Assembly: GCA_017999235.1 (NCBI GenBank)
Contig: JAGOBN010000296.1
Span: 1-5,837, forward strand
Length of the DNA stretch: 5,837 nucleotides
From: Anaerolineales bacterium
GTDB taxonomy: Bacteria; Chloroflexota; Anaerolineae; Anaerolineales; UBA6663
Direction: 5' to 3'
Shown here: piece by piece, positions 1-5,067 of the stretch
Position numbering within the stretch: position 1 is the stretch's first letter
Layout of the letters: each line of letters opens with the position of its first letter
Notes under the pieces: generated by a model
Databases searched by the model: none
The model's input: the letters and a program-made list of their open reading frames with translations, nothing else
What the model was told of the DNA's origin: nothing
Translations under genes and position numbers: made by a program

Positions 1-777
1 GCGCGTCAGCTCCGTCTGCGCCTCGGCCGGCAGGTCGCGCAGCACGGCGCGCAGGATCACCTGGGTGTTGTGGTCCTGGCGGCCGGCGTGTTCGCGCAGG
101 AAGCGCACCACGGCCGGCGGGTCGCGCGGCGCCAGGGCGCGCAAGGCGGCGCTGACCACCGACCGGACGCCCGGATCGCGCTCACCCATCACCGTCCGGA
201 GCACCTCCACGGCGGCGGGGACATCATCCCACTGGCGCTCATGCGCCAAGGTGATGATGACGGCCAACCCACAGCGCCGGATCCAGCGCCGCGGGTGGGT
301 CAGCCAGCGGCGCGCGCGCTCCAGCCCGGCATACGGGTCGGCGGCCAGCATCGGGCTGAGCCCGAATTTCACCAGCGCCTCCGCCGTGGCGCCGCTGTCG
401 ATCTCGGGCAGCCAGGCTTCCACTTGAGCCGCCGCTTCCGCCGGCGCCTGGGCCGCCGCCAGCCCCAGCACTTCCGCCGCCAGTTGGCGCTCTTCCACCG
501 TGCCGCCCGCCCACAGCGCGCGCGCCAGCGCCAAAGCTTCGTGGGGCGCGGCGGAGGCCGGCCCGCGCAGGGCAGCCAGGGCCGCGCGGCGCACCGGGGC
601 CGGCGTCTTGAGTTCATGCGGCGGCGCCGTCTCGGCCAGGCGCGGGCTGTAACGGTGAACGCGGTCGGCGTACGCTTCCAGCAAGCGCCGGAACGCGGCC
701 GCGCAGGCGGCCGGGTCCGACCAGGCGGCCGCGGCGGCGGCGGCTTGGGCGCGCAGGGCGGCGGGATCGATCGGCAT
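1..777 (-). CDS. AlkD-like HEAT-repeat DNA alkylation repair protein, 3' end cut by window edge
   Basis: The frame is open from an ATG at 777 to base 1, giving 259 residues without a stop, so the C-terminus lies outside the window. The protein is an all-helical, Ala/Arg/Leu-rich HEAT-type repeat protein. Several segments resemble AlkD-type DNA glycosylases, which remove N3- and N7-alkylated purines: ELKTPAPVRRAALAAL (about 55-70), ALALARALWAGGTVEERQLA (81-100), W122 to D127, RRWLTHPRRWIRRCGLA (156-172), and VRSVVSAALRALAPRDPPAV (204-223, like the helix of the family that reads A-x-x-x-A-L-R). The Trp/Asp pocket that AlkD uses to hold the damaged base is not obvious: the matching stretch reads LPEIDSGATAEAL (123-135) and has no aromatic next to the Asp. 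The gene begins 6 bases after the stop of the acetyltransferase gene and has no clear Shine-Dalgarno, so translation is probably coupled. The family call is by motif resemblance; a non-catalytic HEAT-repeat relative is the main alternative. Confidence 0.68.
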   Translation of the reverse strand, partial: MPIDPAALRAQAAAAAAAWSDPAACAAAFRRLLEAYADRVHRYSPRLAETAPPHELKTPAPVRRAALAALRGPASAAPHEALALARALWAGGTVEERQLAAEVLGLAAAQAPAEAAAQVEAWLPEIDSGATAEALVKFGLSPMLAADPYAGLERARRWLTHPRRWIRRCGLAVIITLAHERQWDDVPAAVEVLRTVMGERDPGVRSVVSAALRALAPRDPPAVVRFLREHAGRQDHNTQVILRAVLRDLPAEAQTELTR

Positions 778-783
778 GACGGT

Positions 784-1377
784 TTAAACGGGCGGCGTCA
801 GCCACCCCTCCAGGCGGGTCCGCACGGCCGGCCATTCCTCCGGGAGGAGGCTGTAATAGACCGAGTGCCGCAGCGTGCCATCCGGCAGAATCAGGTGATT
901 GCGCAGCACGCCTTCGCGCACCGCGCCGAGCCGCTCAATGGCGCGCTGCGAGCGGGTATTCCGCAGATCGGTCTTGAGCTGGACGCGCACGCAGTCCCAG
1001 ACTTCAAAGGCATGGCGCAGCAGGAGATATTTGCATTCCGTGTTGACGGCCGTGCGCTGGAACGCCACGGCGTACCAGGTGCCGCCGATCTCCAGCTTGC
1101 GGTGGCGGGGCTCCAGTTCCATGAACCGGGTGGCGCCGATCACGCGGCCGGTGGCCGCGTGGACCACGGCAAACGGCAGATCGGTGCCGGCCGCCTGCTC
1201 GCGCAGCCGGTCTTGCACCCAAGCGCGCATCGCGGCCTCGCCCAGCATCGCGCCATAGACCGTGTAGCGCCAGATGCTCTCAGCGGCGCCGGCGGCCGTG
1301 AGCGCCGGCACATGGGCTTCGGTCAGCGGTTCCAGCCGCACAACGCGGCCGGTCAGGGTGAGCGGGTGGGTGTTCAT
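784..1377 (-). CDS. GNAT family N-acetyltransferase (RimJ/RimL-like, Acetyltransf_3 type)
   Basis: This is a complete 197-residue protein, ATG at 1377 and TAA at 784-786, the usual length for one GNAT domain. Visible landmarks in order are the N-terminal strand LTGRVVRLEPLTEAHVPAL (8-26), PFAVVHAATGRVIGATRFM (68-86, the beta2-beta3 hairpin), the acetyl-CoA-side region WYAVAFQRTAVNTECKYLLL (101-120), and VQLKTDLRNTRSQRAIERLG (132-151), followed by GVLRNHLILPDG (157-168). The pattern VNTE.K.LLL..AFE..…VQLKTD.RN..SQ.AIE.LGA is typical of the RimJ/RimL-like branch that moves an acetyl group from acetyl-CoA to an amine; the substrate cannot be told from sequence. It acts in the cytoplasm, with no signal peptide or membrane segment. 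It lies 27 bases downstream of the kinase-fold gene and 6 bases before the AlkD-like gene. No Shine-Dalgarno is visible before the ATG. The family is secure, the substrate unknown. Confidence 0.93.
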   Translation of the reverse strand: MNTHPLTLTGRVVRLEPLTEAHVPALTAAGAAESIWRYTVYGAMLGEAAMRAWVQDRLREQAAGTDLPFAVVHAATGRVIGATRFMELEPRHRKLEIGGTWYAVAFQRTAVNTECKYLLLRHAFEVWDCVRVQLKTDLRNTRSQRAIERLGAVREGVLRNHLILPDGTLRHSVYYSLLPEEWPAVRTRLEGWLTPPV

Positions 1378-1404
1378 GGCACGGGCGGCCGCCGGCGGCG
1401 CGGG

Positions 1405-2496
1405 TTATAGATACAACGCCGGGCGCAGCCGCCGGCCGACGGCCGCCAGCACCGGCTGCAGCCAGATCGAATTGAGCGCGACGGCCTGCGACTGGAAATC
1501 GGCCGGCGGCGCGTTGGCGGCCCAGCCCAACAGTTCCTGAATGAACCGCCACATCAGGGCGTGGTCGAACAGCTCGGCCCACTCCGCATCGGTCCAGACC
1601 ACGCCCACGCGCGCCTGCATCTCGGCCCGGTAGAGGGTGATGAGCGCTTCCGGGTCCACCGGCAGATCCGGCCGGCTCCAGCGCGCGGCGTTGACAAAGG
1701 CCACCAGATCCAGCACGCCCGGCCCCACGCCGGCCAAGTGCCAATCGGAGACCACCAGCTCATCGTCGTCCTGCAGGGCGATGTATCCGGGCTGGTAATC
1801 GCCGTGCAGCAGGGTGAGCGGGATGGAGCGCAGGCGCTCCGCCATGGTCTCCACCTGGGTGAGCATCTGGCCCAGGCTGGTGAGCACCTCCACCGAGCCC
1901 GTGATCAACCGATGATGATCGTCGATCATCATTTTTTCCATCGCGCCGACGGCGGCCATGACGTAGATCTCAAAATCGGTGGTCAGGGGCCGCGCCAGCC
2001 AGGGGTAAACCAGCAGGTCCTCGCCCAGGTTCCAGAAGCGCTCATGCAAAGCGGCCAGCGCGCGGATCGCCGTCTGATAATGCGCGGCCGTCCACTCGGC
2101 GGAGGGGACTTCGGCCGTAATGGCTTCCAGCACCATCCAGGCGCCGGCCGGATCAGCCGCGATGAGCGCCGGCGTCTGCATGGGCAGCTGCGGCGCCAGC
2201 GAGCGATACACCCCCACCTCGCGCAGGCCGCCGCCGGCCAAACCCGGGCGGTTCACGCCGCGCGGCTCCTTAACCACACAATCCACGCTCAGCACCTGGC
2301 CGCGCAGCTCGCCCCCGCCCAGGCTGCCGGCCACATACTCCACGTGCAGGCCGCGCAGCGGCGCGGCGCGGCCGGCCGCCGCCGGCACGGCGATCGGGCG
2401 GGCTTCCGTCGTCCGAATGATCAGGGACGAATCCGCAAAATACCGGCGCAGGCCGGCGGTCAGTTGAGCCAGGCTAAACGGCCACGGGTCAGTCAT
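1405..2496 (-). CDS. Aminoglycoside-phosphotransferase-fold kinase homologue with an altered catalytic loop
   Basis: This is a complete 363-residue protein, ATG at 2496 and TAA at 1405-1407. It has the layout of the APH/choline kinase superfamily: VVKEP with the likely ATP-contacting K76, REVGVYRSL with the partner E93, a hinge-like MVLEAI (121-126), a helical C-lobe, the catalytic loop LLHGDYQPGYIAL (229-241), and VVSDWHLAG (248-256) with the Mg-binding D251 in the place of the kinase DFG. The loop keeps H231 and the catalytic D233, but the position normally held by Asn (HGDxxPGN) is Tyr, Y238, codon TAC at 1785-1783. One base change would convert AAC to TAC. Such enzymes phosphorylate small hydroxyl-bearing molecules; no substrate can be named. 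The start overlaps the end of the preceding ParB-like gene by 8 bases (ATGACTGA), which suggests coupled translation. It may be a weak kinase, a pseudokinase, or the codon may be a sequencing or assembly error. Confidence 0.9.
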   Translation of the reverse strand: MTDPWPFSLAQLTAGLRRYFADSSLIIRTTEARPIAVPAAAGRAAPLRGLHVEYVAGSLGGGELRGQVLSVDCVVKEPRGVNRPGLAGGGLREVGVYRSLAPQLPMQTPALIAADPAGAWMVLEAITAEVPSAEWTAAHYQTAIRALAALHERFWNLGEDLLVYPWLARPLTTDFEIYVMAAVGAMEKMMIDDHHRLITGSVEVLTSLGQMLTQVETMAERLRSIPLTLLHGDYQPGYIALQDDDELVVSDWHLAGVGPGVLDLVAFVNAARWSRPDLPVDPEALITLYRAEMQARVGVVWTDAEWAELFDHALMWRFIQELLGWAANAPPADFQSQAVALNSIWLQPVLAAVGRRLRPALYL

Positions 2497-3433
2497 GCGG
2501 TTGGGATGGGTCAGATGAACGCGCTGCGTCGGCGGAGGCCGGGCCGGCGTCGGCGGCCGGCCCCTCCGCCGGCTTGCCGAAGTAAGCCCGCAGAAAATCT
2601 TCGGCGGCCTGGCCCGGCTCCACCAGATTCGCCAGGCCCTGCTCCACCAAATAGTGGCGGTGGTCCAGCACCCACAGATACAGGTCCGCGGCCGTGCGGC
2701 CGGGGAAAGCGCTCAAGATATCCGACTCGCCGATCACGGCCGTGATCGGCTGAAAGACGGTGTCGTACCAGTGGCCGACGGCCTCTTCATCGGACACATC
2801 CCGCTGCCAGTCCAGCCCCATGAAGTAGCGGTGGACGGCGATGTGCTCCAGCAGCCGGTCATAGCCGCCCAGGATCGTCACCTCCACGGCCGCGGCCGGC
2901 CGCACATGATCCAGGCCGGTGCGCTCCAGGAACTCCACCCGCGCGCCCAGGATCACCAAGTCCTCCGGCTGGATATCCGTCGTGACCGGGACGCGCACCG
3001 CGCATTCGCGCACGTCGGCGTCAATATCGGCCTGCCCCTTCTGGCGCGCCACCGAGACGCGGTGGTGGCCGTCCACCACAAAGTACACGTCCCCCACTTT
3101 GTACAGCAGGACCGGCGGCAGGCTGATGTCTTGATACCACGCCCGGCTGACCTTCTGCCAGCGTTCCGCCATGAAGTCTTCGCGCGGCAGAAAGGCGCGG
3201 TCAAAGTCCCGGTAGCGGTCCACACTGCCGACGATGCGCTCGATAGGCACCGTCCGCACCCCGCGGTAAATCGGGCCGCCGACGCGCAGTTTCTCGCGCA
3301 CGGCGTCAAACGCCAGCAGATCATTGTGCTGACCGGTGAGGAAGGCAAAGACGCGCCGGAAGAAGGCTTTGAAGCGCGCCGCGGCAAAATCCGCCTGCGT
3401 GCGCCACTCCAGGTCGGGATTGGTGTCAGACAT
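2489..3433 (-). CDS. ParB/Srx-fold protein with GHHR motif and DUF4032-like C-terminal part
   Basis: The chosen ATG at 3433 gives 314 residues, with a TGA at 2489-2491. The frame stays open to an ATG at 3445 and a TTG at 3451, but 3433 gives the same 8-base overlap (ATGTCTGA) with the upstream gene as is seen at this gene's own end. Residues about 58-145 read like a ParB/sulfiredoxin fold: VPIERIVGS, then LPPVLLYKVGDVYFVVDGHHR (105-125) and RVSVARQKGQADIDADV. The box is GHHR (122-125). ParB proteins bind CTP through a related G-x-R-R box, sulfiredoxin uses GCHR, and other members are serine kinases; the catalytic Cys of sulfiredoxin is absent here. The second half, with ILGGYDRLLEHIAVHRYFMG (187-206), AVGHWYDTVFQPI (218-230) and FPGRTAADLYLWVLDHRHYL (243-262), resembles my recollection of DUF4032 proteins. 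The last ~30 residues are Ala/Pro/Asp-rich and probably unstructured. Its function is unknown. No helix-turn-helix is evident, so a chromosome-partition role is unlikely. Confidence 0.85.
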   Translation of the reverse strand: MSDTNPDLEWRTQADFAAARFKAFFRRVFAFLTGQHNDLLAFDAVREKLRVGGPIYRGVRTVPIERIVGSVDRYRDFDRAFLPREDFMAERWQKVSRAWYQDISLPPVLLYKVGDVYFVVDGHHRVSVARQKGQADIDADVRECAVRVPVTTDIQPEDLVILGARVEFLERTGLDHVRPAAAVEVTILGGYDRLLEHIAVHRYFMGLDWQRDVSDEEAVGHWYDTVFQPITAVIGESDILSAFPGRTAADLYLWVLDHRHYLVEQGLANLVEPGQAAEDFLRAYFGKPAEGPAADAGPASADAARSSDPSQPHD

Positions 3434-4076
3434 AGGTCCGTCCATAGTCAATCAGGCGGTACGGGTAGACGTTGATGACCTGGGTGTCTTTGTAGCGGGT
3501 GGCCGTCGGGATGTCGTTGCGATAAACGTGTGAATGGCCGTGCAGCAGGTAGCGCGGCCGAAACCGGTCCATCACCTGCAGGAAGGCGTCGAACCCGGTG
3601 TGCGCCAAATCGCGGGCGTCATGGATGCCGCGCGGCGGGGCATGGGTGATGAGCACATCCAGGAAGCGCCCGTAGCGGACACGGTTGACCAACAGGCTGG
3701 GCGTGAGTTTCAGCACGCGGCGCCTCATCTCGGCTTGGCTGTACTGATGCGGACCGATGTTGTACTGCAGCGACCCGCCCAGGCCGGCCACCAGCACATC
3801 CGCGTGATAGGTGATCACGCGCTGGCTGAGGGCCTCCAGCGCCTCACAGCCTTCGGCGCGGTGGACCACGCGGCCATCGCTCAGGAATTGCGAGGGCTTG
3901 TCGTGGTTGCCGTGGACGTAATACACCGGCCGCTGCAGCATGGTGACGACGAATTCCAAGTAGTAGAAGGGCAGATCGCCGCAGCCCATCACACAATCCA
4001 CATCCGGGAAGCGCTCCCGGATGTGCGGGCTGTAGATGTAATCCACCACTTCGTCACTGAGCGCCAGGATTTTCAC
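3426..4076 (-). CDS. Calcineurin-like metallophosphoesterase
   Basis: This is a 216-residue protein starting with GTG at 4076 and ending with TGA at 3426-3428. The GTG is preferred because it places the conserved first strand KILALSD at residues 2-8; the next Met (30) would delete it. Metal-site motifs are visible in order: LSDEV (D8), GCGDLPFYYLE (31-41, with D34), HGNHD (55-59), LITHAPPRG (142-150, with H145) and LLHGHSHVY (177-185, with H181 and H183). This is the two-metal phosphoesterase fold (Icc/YfcE-like), which hydrolyses phosphomonoesters or diesters in the cytoplasm; the substrate is not predictable. The first motif is normally D-x-H; here it is D-E-V, so one metal ligand is missing or replaced, perhaps as a subfamily trait. 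It begins 18 bases after the MazG-like gene and overlaps the ParB-like gene by 8 bases. No clear Shine-Dalgarno is seen. Confidence 0.92.
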   Translation of the reverse strand: MKILALSDEVVDYIYSPHIRERFPDVDCVMGCGDLPFYYLEFVVTMLQRPVYYVHGNHDKPSQFLSDGRVVHRAEGCEALEALSQRVITYHADVLVAGLGGSLQYNIGPHQYSQAEMRRRVLKLTPSLLVNRVRYGRFLDVLITHAPPRGIHDARDLAHTGFDAFLQVMDRFRPRYLLHGHSHVYRNDIPTATRYKDTQVINVYPYRLIDYGRTYV

Positions 4077-4094
4077 CAGTCGGAGCTTCTGCGC

Positions 4095-4397
4095 TTAATG
4101 TCCATCCCAAGAGCGGCCGTAATTGCGCCGCAGTTTTTCCAGAATCGCGGCTTCCAGGTCAATATCGGTCACACTGGCCAATTGTAAGAGATATAGGGCC
4201 ACATCCGCCAGTTCATCGGCGAGTTTAGCCGGGTCGGCCGACTCGCGCCACTGATACAGCTCCAGCACCTCGGCCGCTTCAATGGCGAGAGAGGCGGCCA
4301 GGTTGCGGGGCAGCTGAGGCCGGGCTGACTCGGGCGCATACCAGCCCTTGGCGGTGACAAAGCGGTGCATGGCGGCGGTCAGTTCAGCCAGTGTCAT
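4095..4397 (-). CDS. MazG-like nucleotide pyrophosphohydrolase
   Basis: This is a complete 100-residue protein, ATG at 4397 and TAA at 4095-4097, a normal length for single-domain MazG/RS21-C6 (DCTPP-like) enzymes. Key motifs are RNLAASLAIEAAEVLELYQW (31-50) with E40 and E43, then LADELADVALYLLQLA (59-74) with E62 and D65. Together these form the E-x2-E ... E-x2-D Mg2+ site that hydrolyses (d)NTPs to (d)NMPs and pyrophosphate. The tail EKLRRNYGRSW (87-97) matches the basic segment that closes these enzymes. Known relatives remove non-canonical nucleotides; the preferred base here is unknown. An in-frame extension to a TTG at 4463 would run through the terminator hairpin and its U-tract and is rejected. 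The ATG has a GGGAG ribosome-binding site. It is the first gene of the six-gene cluster. Confidence 0.92.
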   Translation of the reverse strand: MTLAELTAAMHRFVTAKGWYAPESARPQLPRNLAASLAIEAAEVLELYQWRESADPAKLADELADVALYLLQLASVTDIDLEAAILEKLRRNYGRSWDGH

Positions 4398-4400
4398 AGG

Positions 4401-4408
4401 CTCCCACC
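4401..4408 (-). promoter_or_regulatory. Ribosome binding site of the MazG-like gene
   Basis: On the minus strand the bases directly after the terminator U-tract read GGTGGGAGCCTATG. The GGGAG core (4405-4401) lies 3 bases before the ATG at 4397, slightly closer than usual. It helps to choose this start over the TTG at 4463. Because it abuts the U-tract, only transcripts that pass the terminator, or that start within it, would carry it. Confidence 0.55.
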
Positions 4409-4444
4409 AAAAAAAAAGGCCAGCCCCGTTGAGCGGAGCCGGCC
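4409..4444 (-). terminator. Strong intrinsic terminator after the CBM48 gene
   Basis: On the minus strand the 5' arm GGCCGGCTCCG (4444-4434), a 5-base loop CTCAA, and the 3' arm CGGGGCTGGCC (4428-4418) form an 11-pair stem with two G-T wobbles, followed at once by nine T (4417-4409). It works only in the minus direction; no T-run follows on the plus strand. It lies 40 bases past the CBM48 stop and only 11 bases before the MazG-like ATG. Confidence 0.92.
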
Positions 4445-4462
4445 AGTGATACGGGCCAACCA

Positions 4463-4468
4463 ATTATA
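4463..4468 (-). promoter_or_regulatory. Candidate -10 box (TATAAT) between the CBM48 gene and its terminator
   Basis: A perfect TATAAT in the context GGCTATAATTGG lies in the short A+T-richer stretch after the CBM48 stop. No TTGACA-like -35 is found at 16-18 bases upstream (the sequence there is CGAGTA or similar and inside the coding region). If used, transcription would begin near 4456 and the leader, about 59 bases, would contain the whole terminator hairpin before the MazG-like gene. Confidence 0.35.
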
Positions 4469-4484
4469 GCCGAGGCCGGGGGCC

Positions 4485-4931
4485 TTACTCGGCTTTCTTC
4501 TTGCGCGGCGCGGCGCGCTTCTTGGGCGCGGCCTCCGCGCCCGCCTCGCCGGCAGCCGCCTTGCGGGCCGGCGCGCGGCGTTTGGGCTTGGGCGCCCCGG
4601 TCTCCACCGCGGCCACGGCCACGGCCGAAGACTCCGCCGTGGCGCTGACCACCGAGTTATCGCCGTCGAACTGGTTGGGGACATAAGCGTCCGCCTTCCA
4701 GTCGTTGTGCCAGTGACCGTTATTGTCGAAGTACCGGAACTGGTAGGAGCGGTTCTCGTCCAGGCGCAGGGTGGCGCCCCACGAGCCATCCACCGAGCGG
4801 GTCATGGGCTGGGAAACGATGCTCCAATCGTTGAAATCCCCCACCAGATACAGGTGGGTGACCCCTTCCAGCTCCGGCATGGTGAAGGTCACTTCGACCT
4901 TGCCATTGCCTAATTGTCGTTTAGCCAACAT
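4485..4931 (-). CDS. Isoamylase early-set (CBM48-like) glycogen-binding protein with basic Ala-rich tail
   Basis: This is a complete 148-residue protein, ATG at 4931 and TAA at 4485-4487. Residues 1-98 form one CBM48/AMPK-beta-type beta-sandwich that binds alpha-glucan: VEVTFTMPELEGVTHLYLVG (12-31), GDFNDW (31-36), DGSWGATLRL (48-57, W51), YQFRYFDNNGHWHNDWKADA (63-82) and YVPNQFDGDNSVV (83-95). W36, W51 and W74 or W78 are the usual sugar-stacking candidates. Unlike glycogen-branching enzymes it has no catalytic domain. Residues 111-148 are a tail of Ala, Pro and 13 Lys/Arg (KPKRRAPARK, KKRAAPRKKK), like histone-H1-type or other nucleic-acid-binding tails. Its Shine-Dalgarno is the strongest in the window, it has its own candidate promoter, and it ends at a strong terminator, so it is probably a single-gene, well-expressed unit. 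The domain is well supported; its role (glycogen scaffold, regulator or nucleoid-linked protein) is unknown. Confidence 0.92.
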   Translation of the reverse strand: MLAKRQLGNGKVEVTFTMPELEGVTHLYLVGDFNDWSIVSQPMTRSVDGSWGATLRLDENRSYQFRYFDNNGHWHNDWKADAYVPNQFDGDNSVVSATAESSAVAVAAVETGAPKPKRRAPARKAAAGEAGAEAAPKKRAAPRKKKAE

Positions 4932-4938
4932 AATTCTT

Positions 4939-4945
4939 CTCCTTT
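4939..4945 (-). promoter_or_regulatory. Strong Shine-Dalgarno of the CBM48 gene
   Basis: AAAGGAG on the minus strand (4945-4939) lies 7 bases before the ATG at 4931, a near-ideal sequence and spacing. No other gene in the window has an equally good site, which suggests high expression of this one. Confidence 0.9.
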
Positions 4946-4961
4946 GAAAGACAACGGGGCG

Positions 4962-4967
4962 ATTATA
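4962..4967 (-). promoter_or_regulatory. Candidate -10 box (TATAAT) of the CBM48 gene
   Basis: A perfect TATAAT in the context GGCTATAATCGCC lies 30 bases before the CBM48 start, so a transcript would begin near 4955 with a leader of about 24 bases that contains the Shine-Dalgarno. No consensus -35 is present at 16-18 bases; that place is taken by the GCCTGA half-sites, which would fit an activator-dependent promoter. Confidence 0.5.
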
Positions 4968-5019
4968 GCCTGATAAGGCGAGTTCAGGCCTCCAATAATC
5001 TCCCGGTCAGATTTCAGGC
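4968..5019. promoter_or_regulatory. Possible operator: three GCCTGA/TCAGGC half-sites upstream of the CBM48 gene
   Basis: On the plus strand GCCTGA (4968-4973) faces TCAGGC (4984-4989) across 10 bases, a 22-base dyad that touches the -10 box. A second TCAGGC (5014-5019) lies 30 bases further upstream, about three helical turns, and on the minus strand the two upstream copies extend to a 10-base near-repeat, GCCTGAAATC and GCCTGAACTC. The layout resembles a transcription-factor site in the place of the missing -35. No regulator is known; chance is possible for such short repeats. The rest of the 136-base gap (4932-5067) shows only a 6-base inverted repeat, CTCCCG/CGGGAG (5000-5005 and 5027-5032), with no T-run. 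Confidence 0.4.
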
Positions 5020-5067
5020 AGATTAACGGGAGGTCGGCCGGCCTTAAGGGACCCCCGCCGGCGCCCG

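Noticed and set aside
70..1410. Plus-strand open frame of 446 codons
   Set aside because: It is antisense to the AlkD-like and GNAT genes, is rich in Arg, Gly, His and Gln, shows no domain motif, and is the expected mirror frame of GC-rich coding sequence.
1561..2745. Plus-strand open frame of 394 codons
   Set aside because: It lies opposite the kinase-fold gene, which has clear motifs; the plus frame has only low-complexity Arg/Gly/His/Gln sequence.
3434..3451. Earlier TTG (3451) or ATG (3445) start of the ParB-like gene
   Set aside because: Neither has a better ribosome site, and the ATG at 3433 gives the same 8-base overlap seen at the next junction; the earlier ATG cannot be excluded.
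2654..3475. Plus-strand open frame of 273 codons
   Set aside because: It mirrors the ParB-like gene, has no recognisable motif and no ribosome site.
3534..4187. Plus-strand open frame of 217 codons
   Set aside because: It is antisense to the metallophosphoesterase and the MazG-like gene, both secured by catalytic motifs.
4398..4463. N-terminal extension of the MazG-like protein, or a leader peptide with Phe-Phe-Trp-Trp
   Set aside because: It starts at a TTG without a ribosome site, runs through the terminator hairpin and its U-tract, and has no stop of its own; MazG-like proteins normally start near the chosen ATG.
5000..5032. Inverted repeat CTCCCG/CGGGAG as terminator of the FAD oxidoreductase gene
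   Set aside because: The stem has only 6 pairs, the loop is 21 bases, and no T-run follows on either strand.
5036..5043. GGCCGGCC palindrome after the oxidoreductase gene
   Set aside because: An 8-base GC palindrome is expected in a region with so many GGCC and CCGG words; no hairpin with T-run or repeat unit is built from it.
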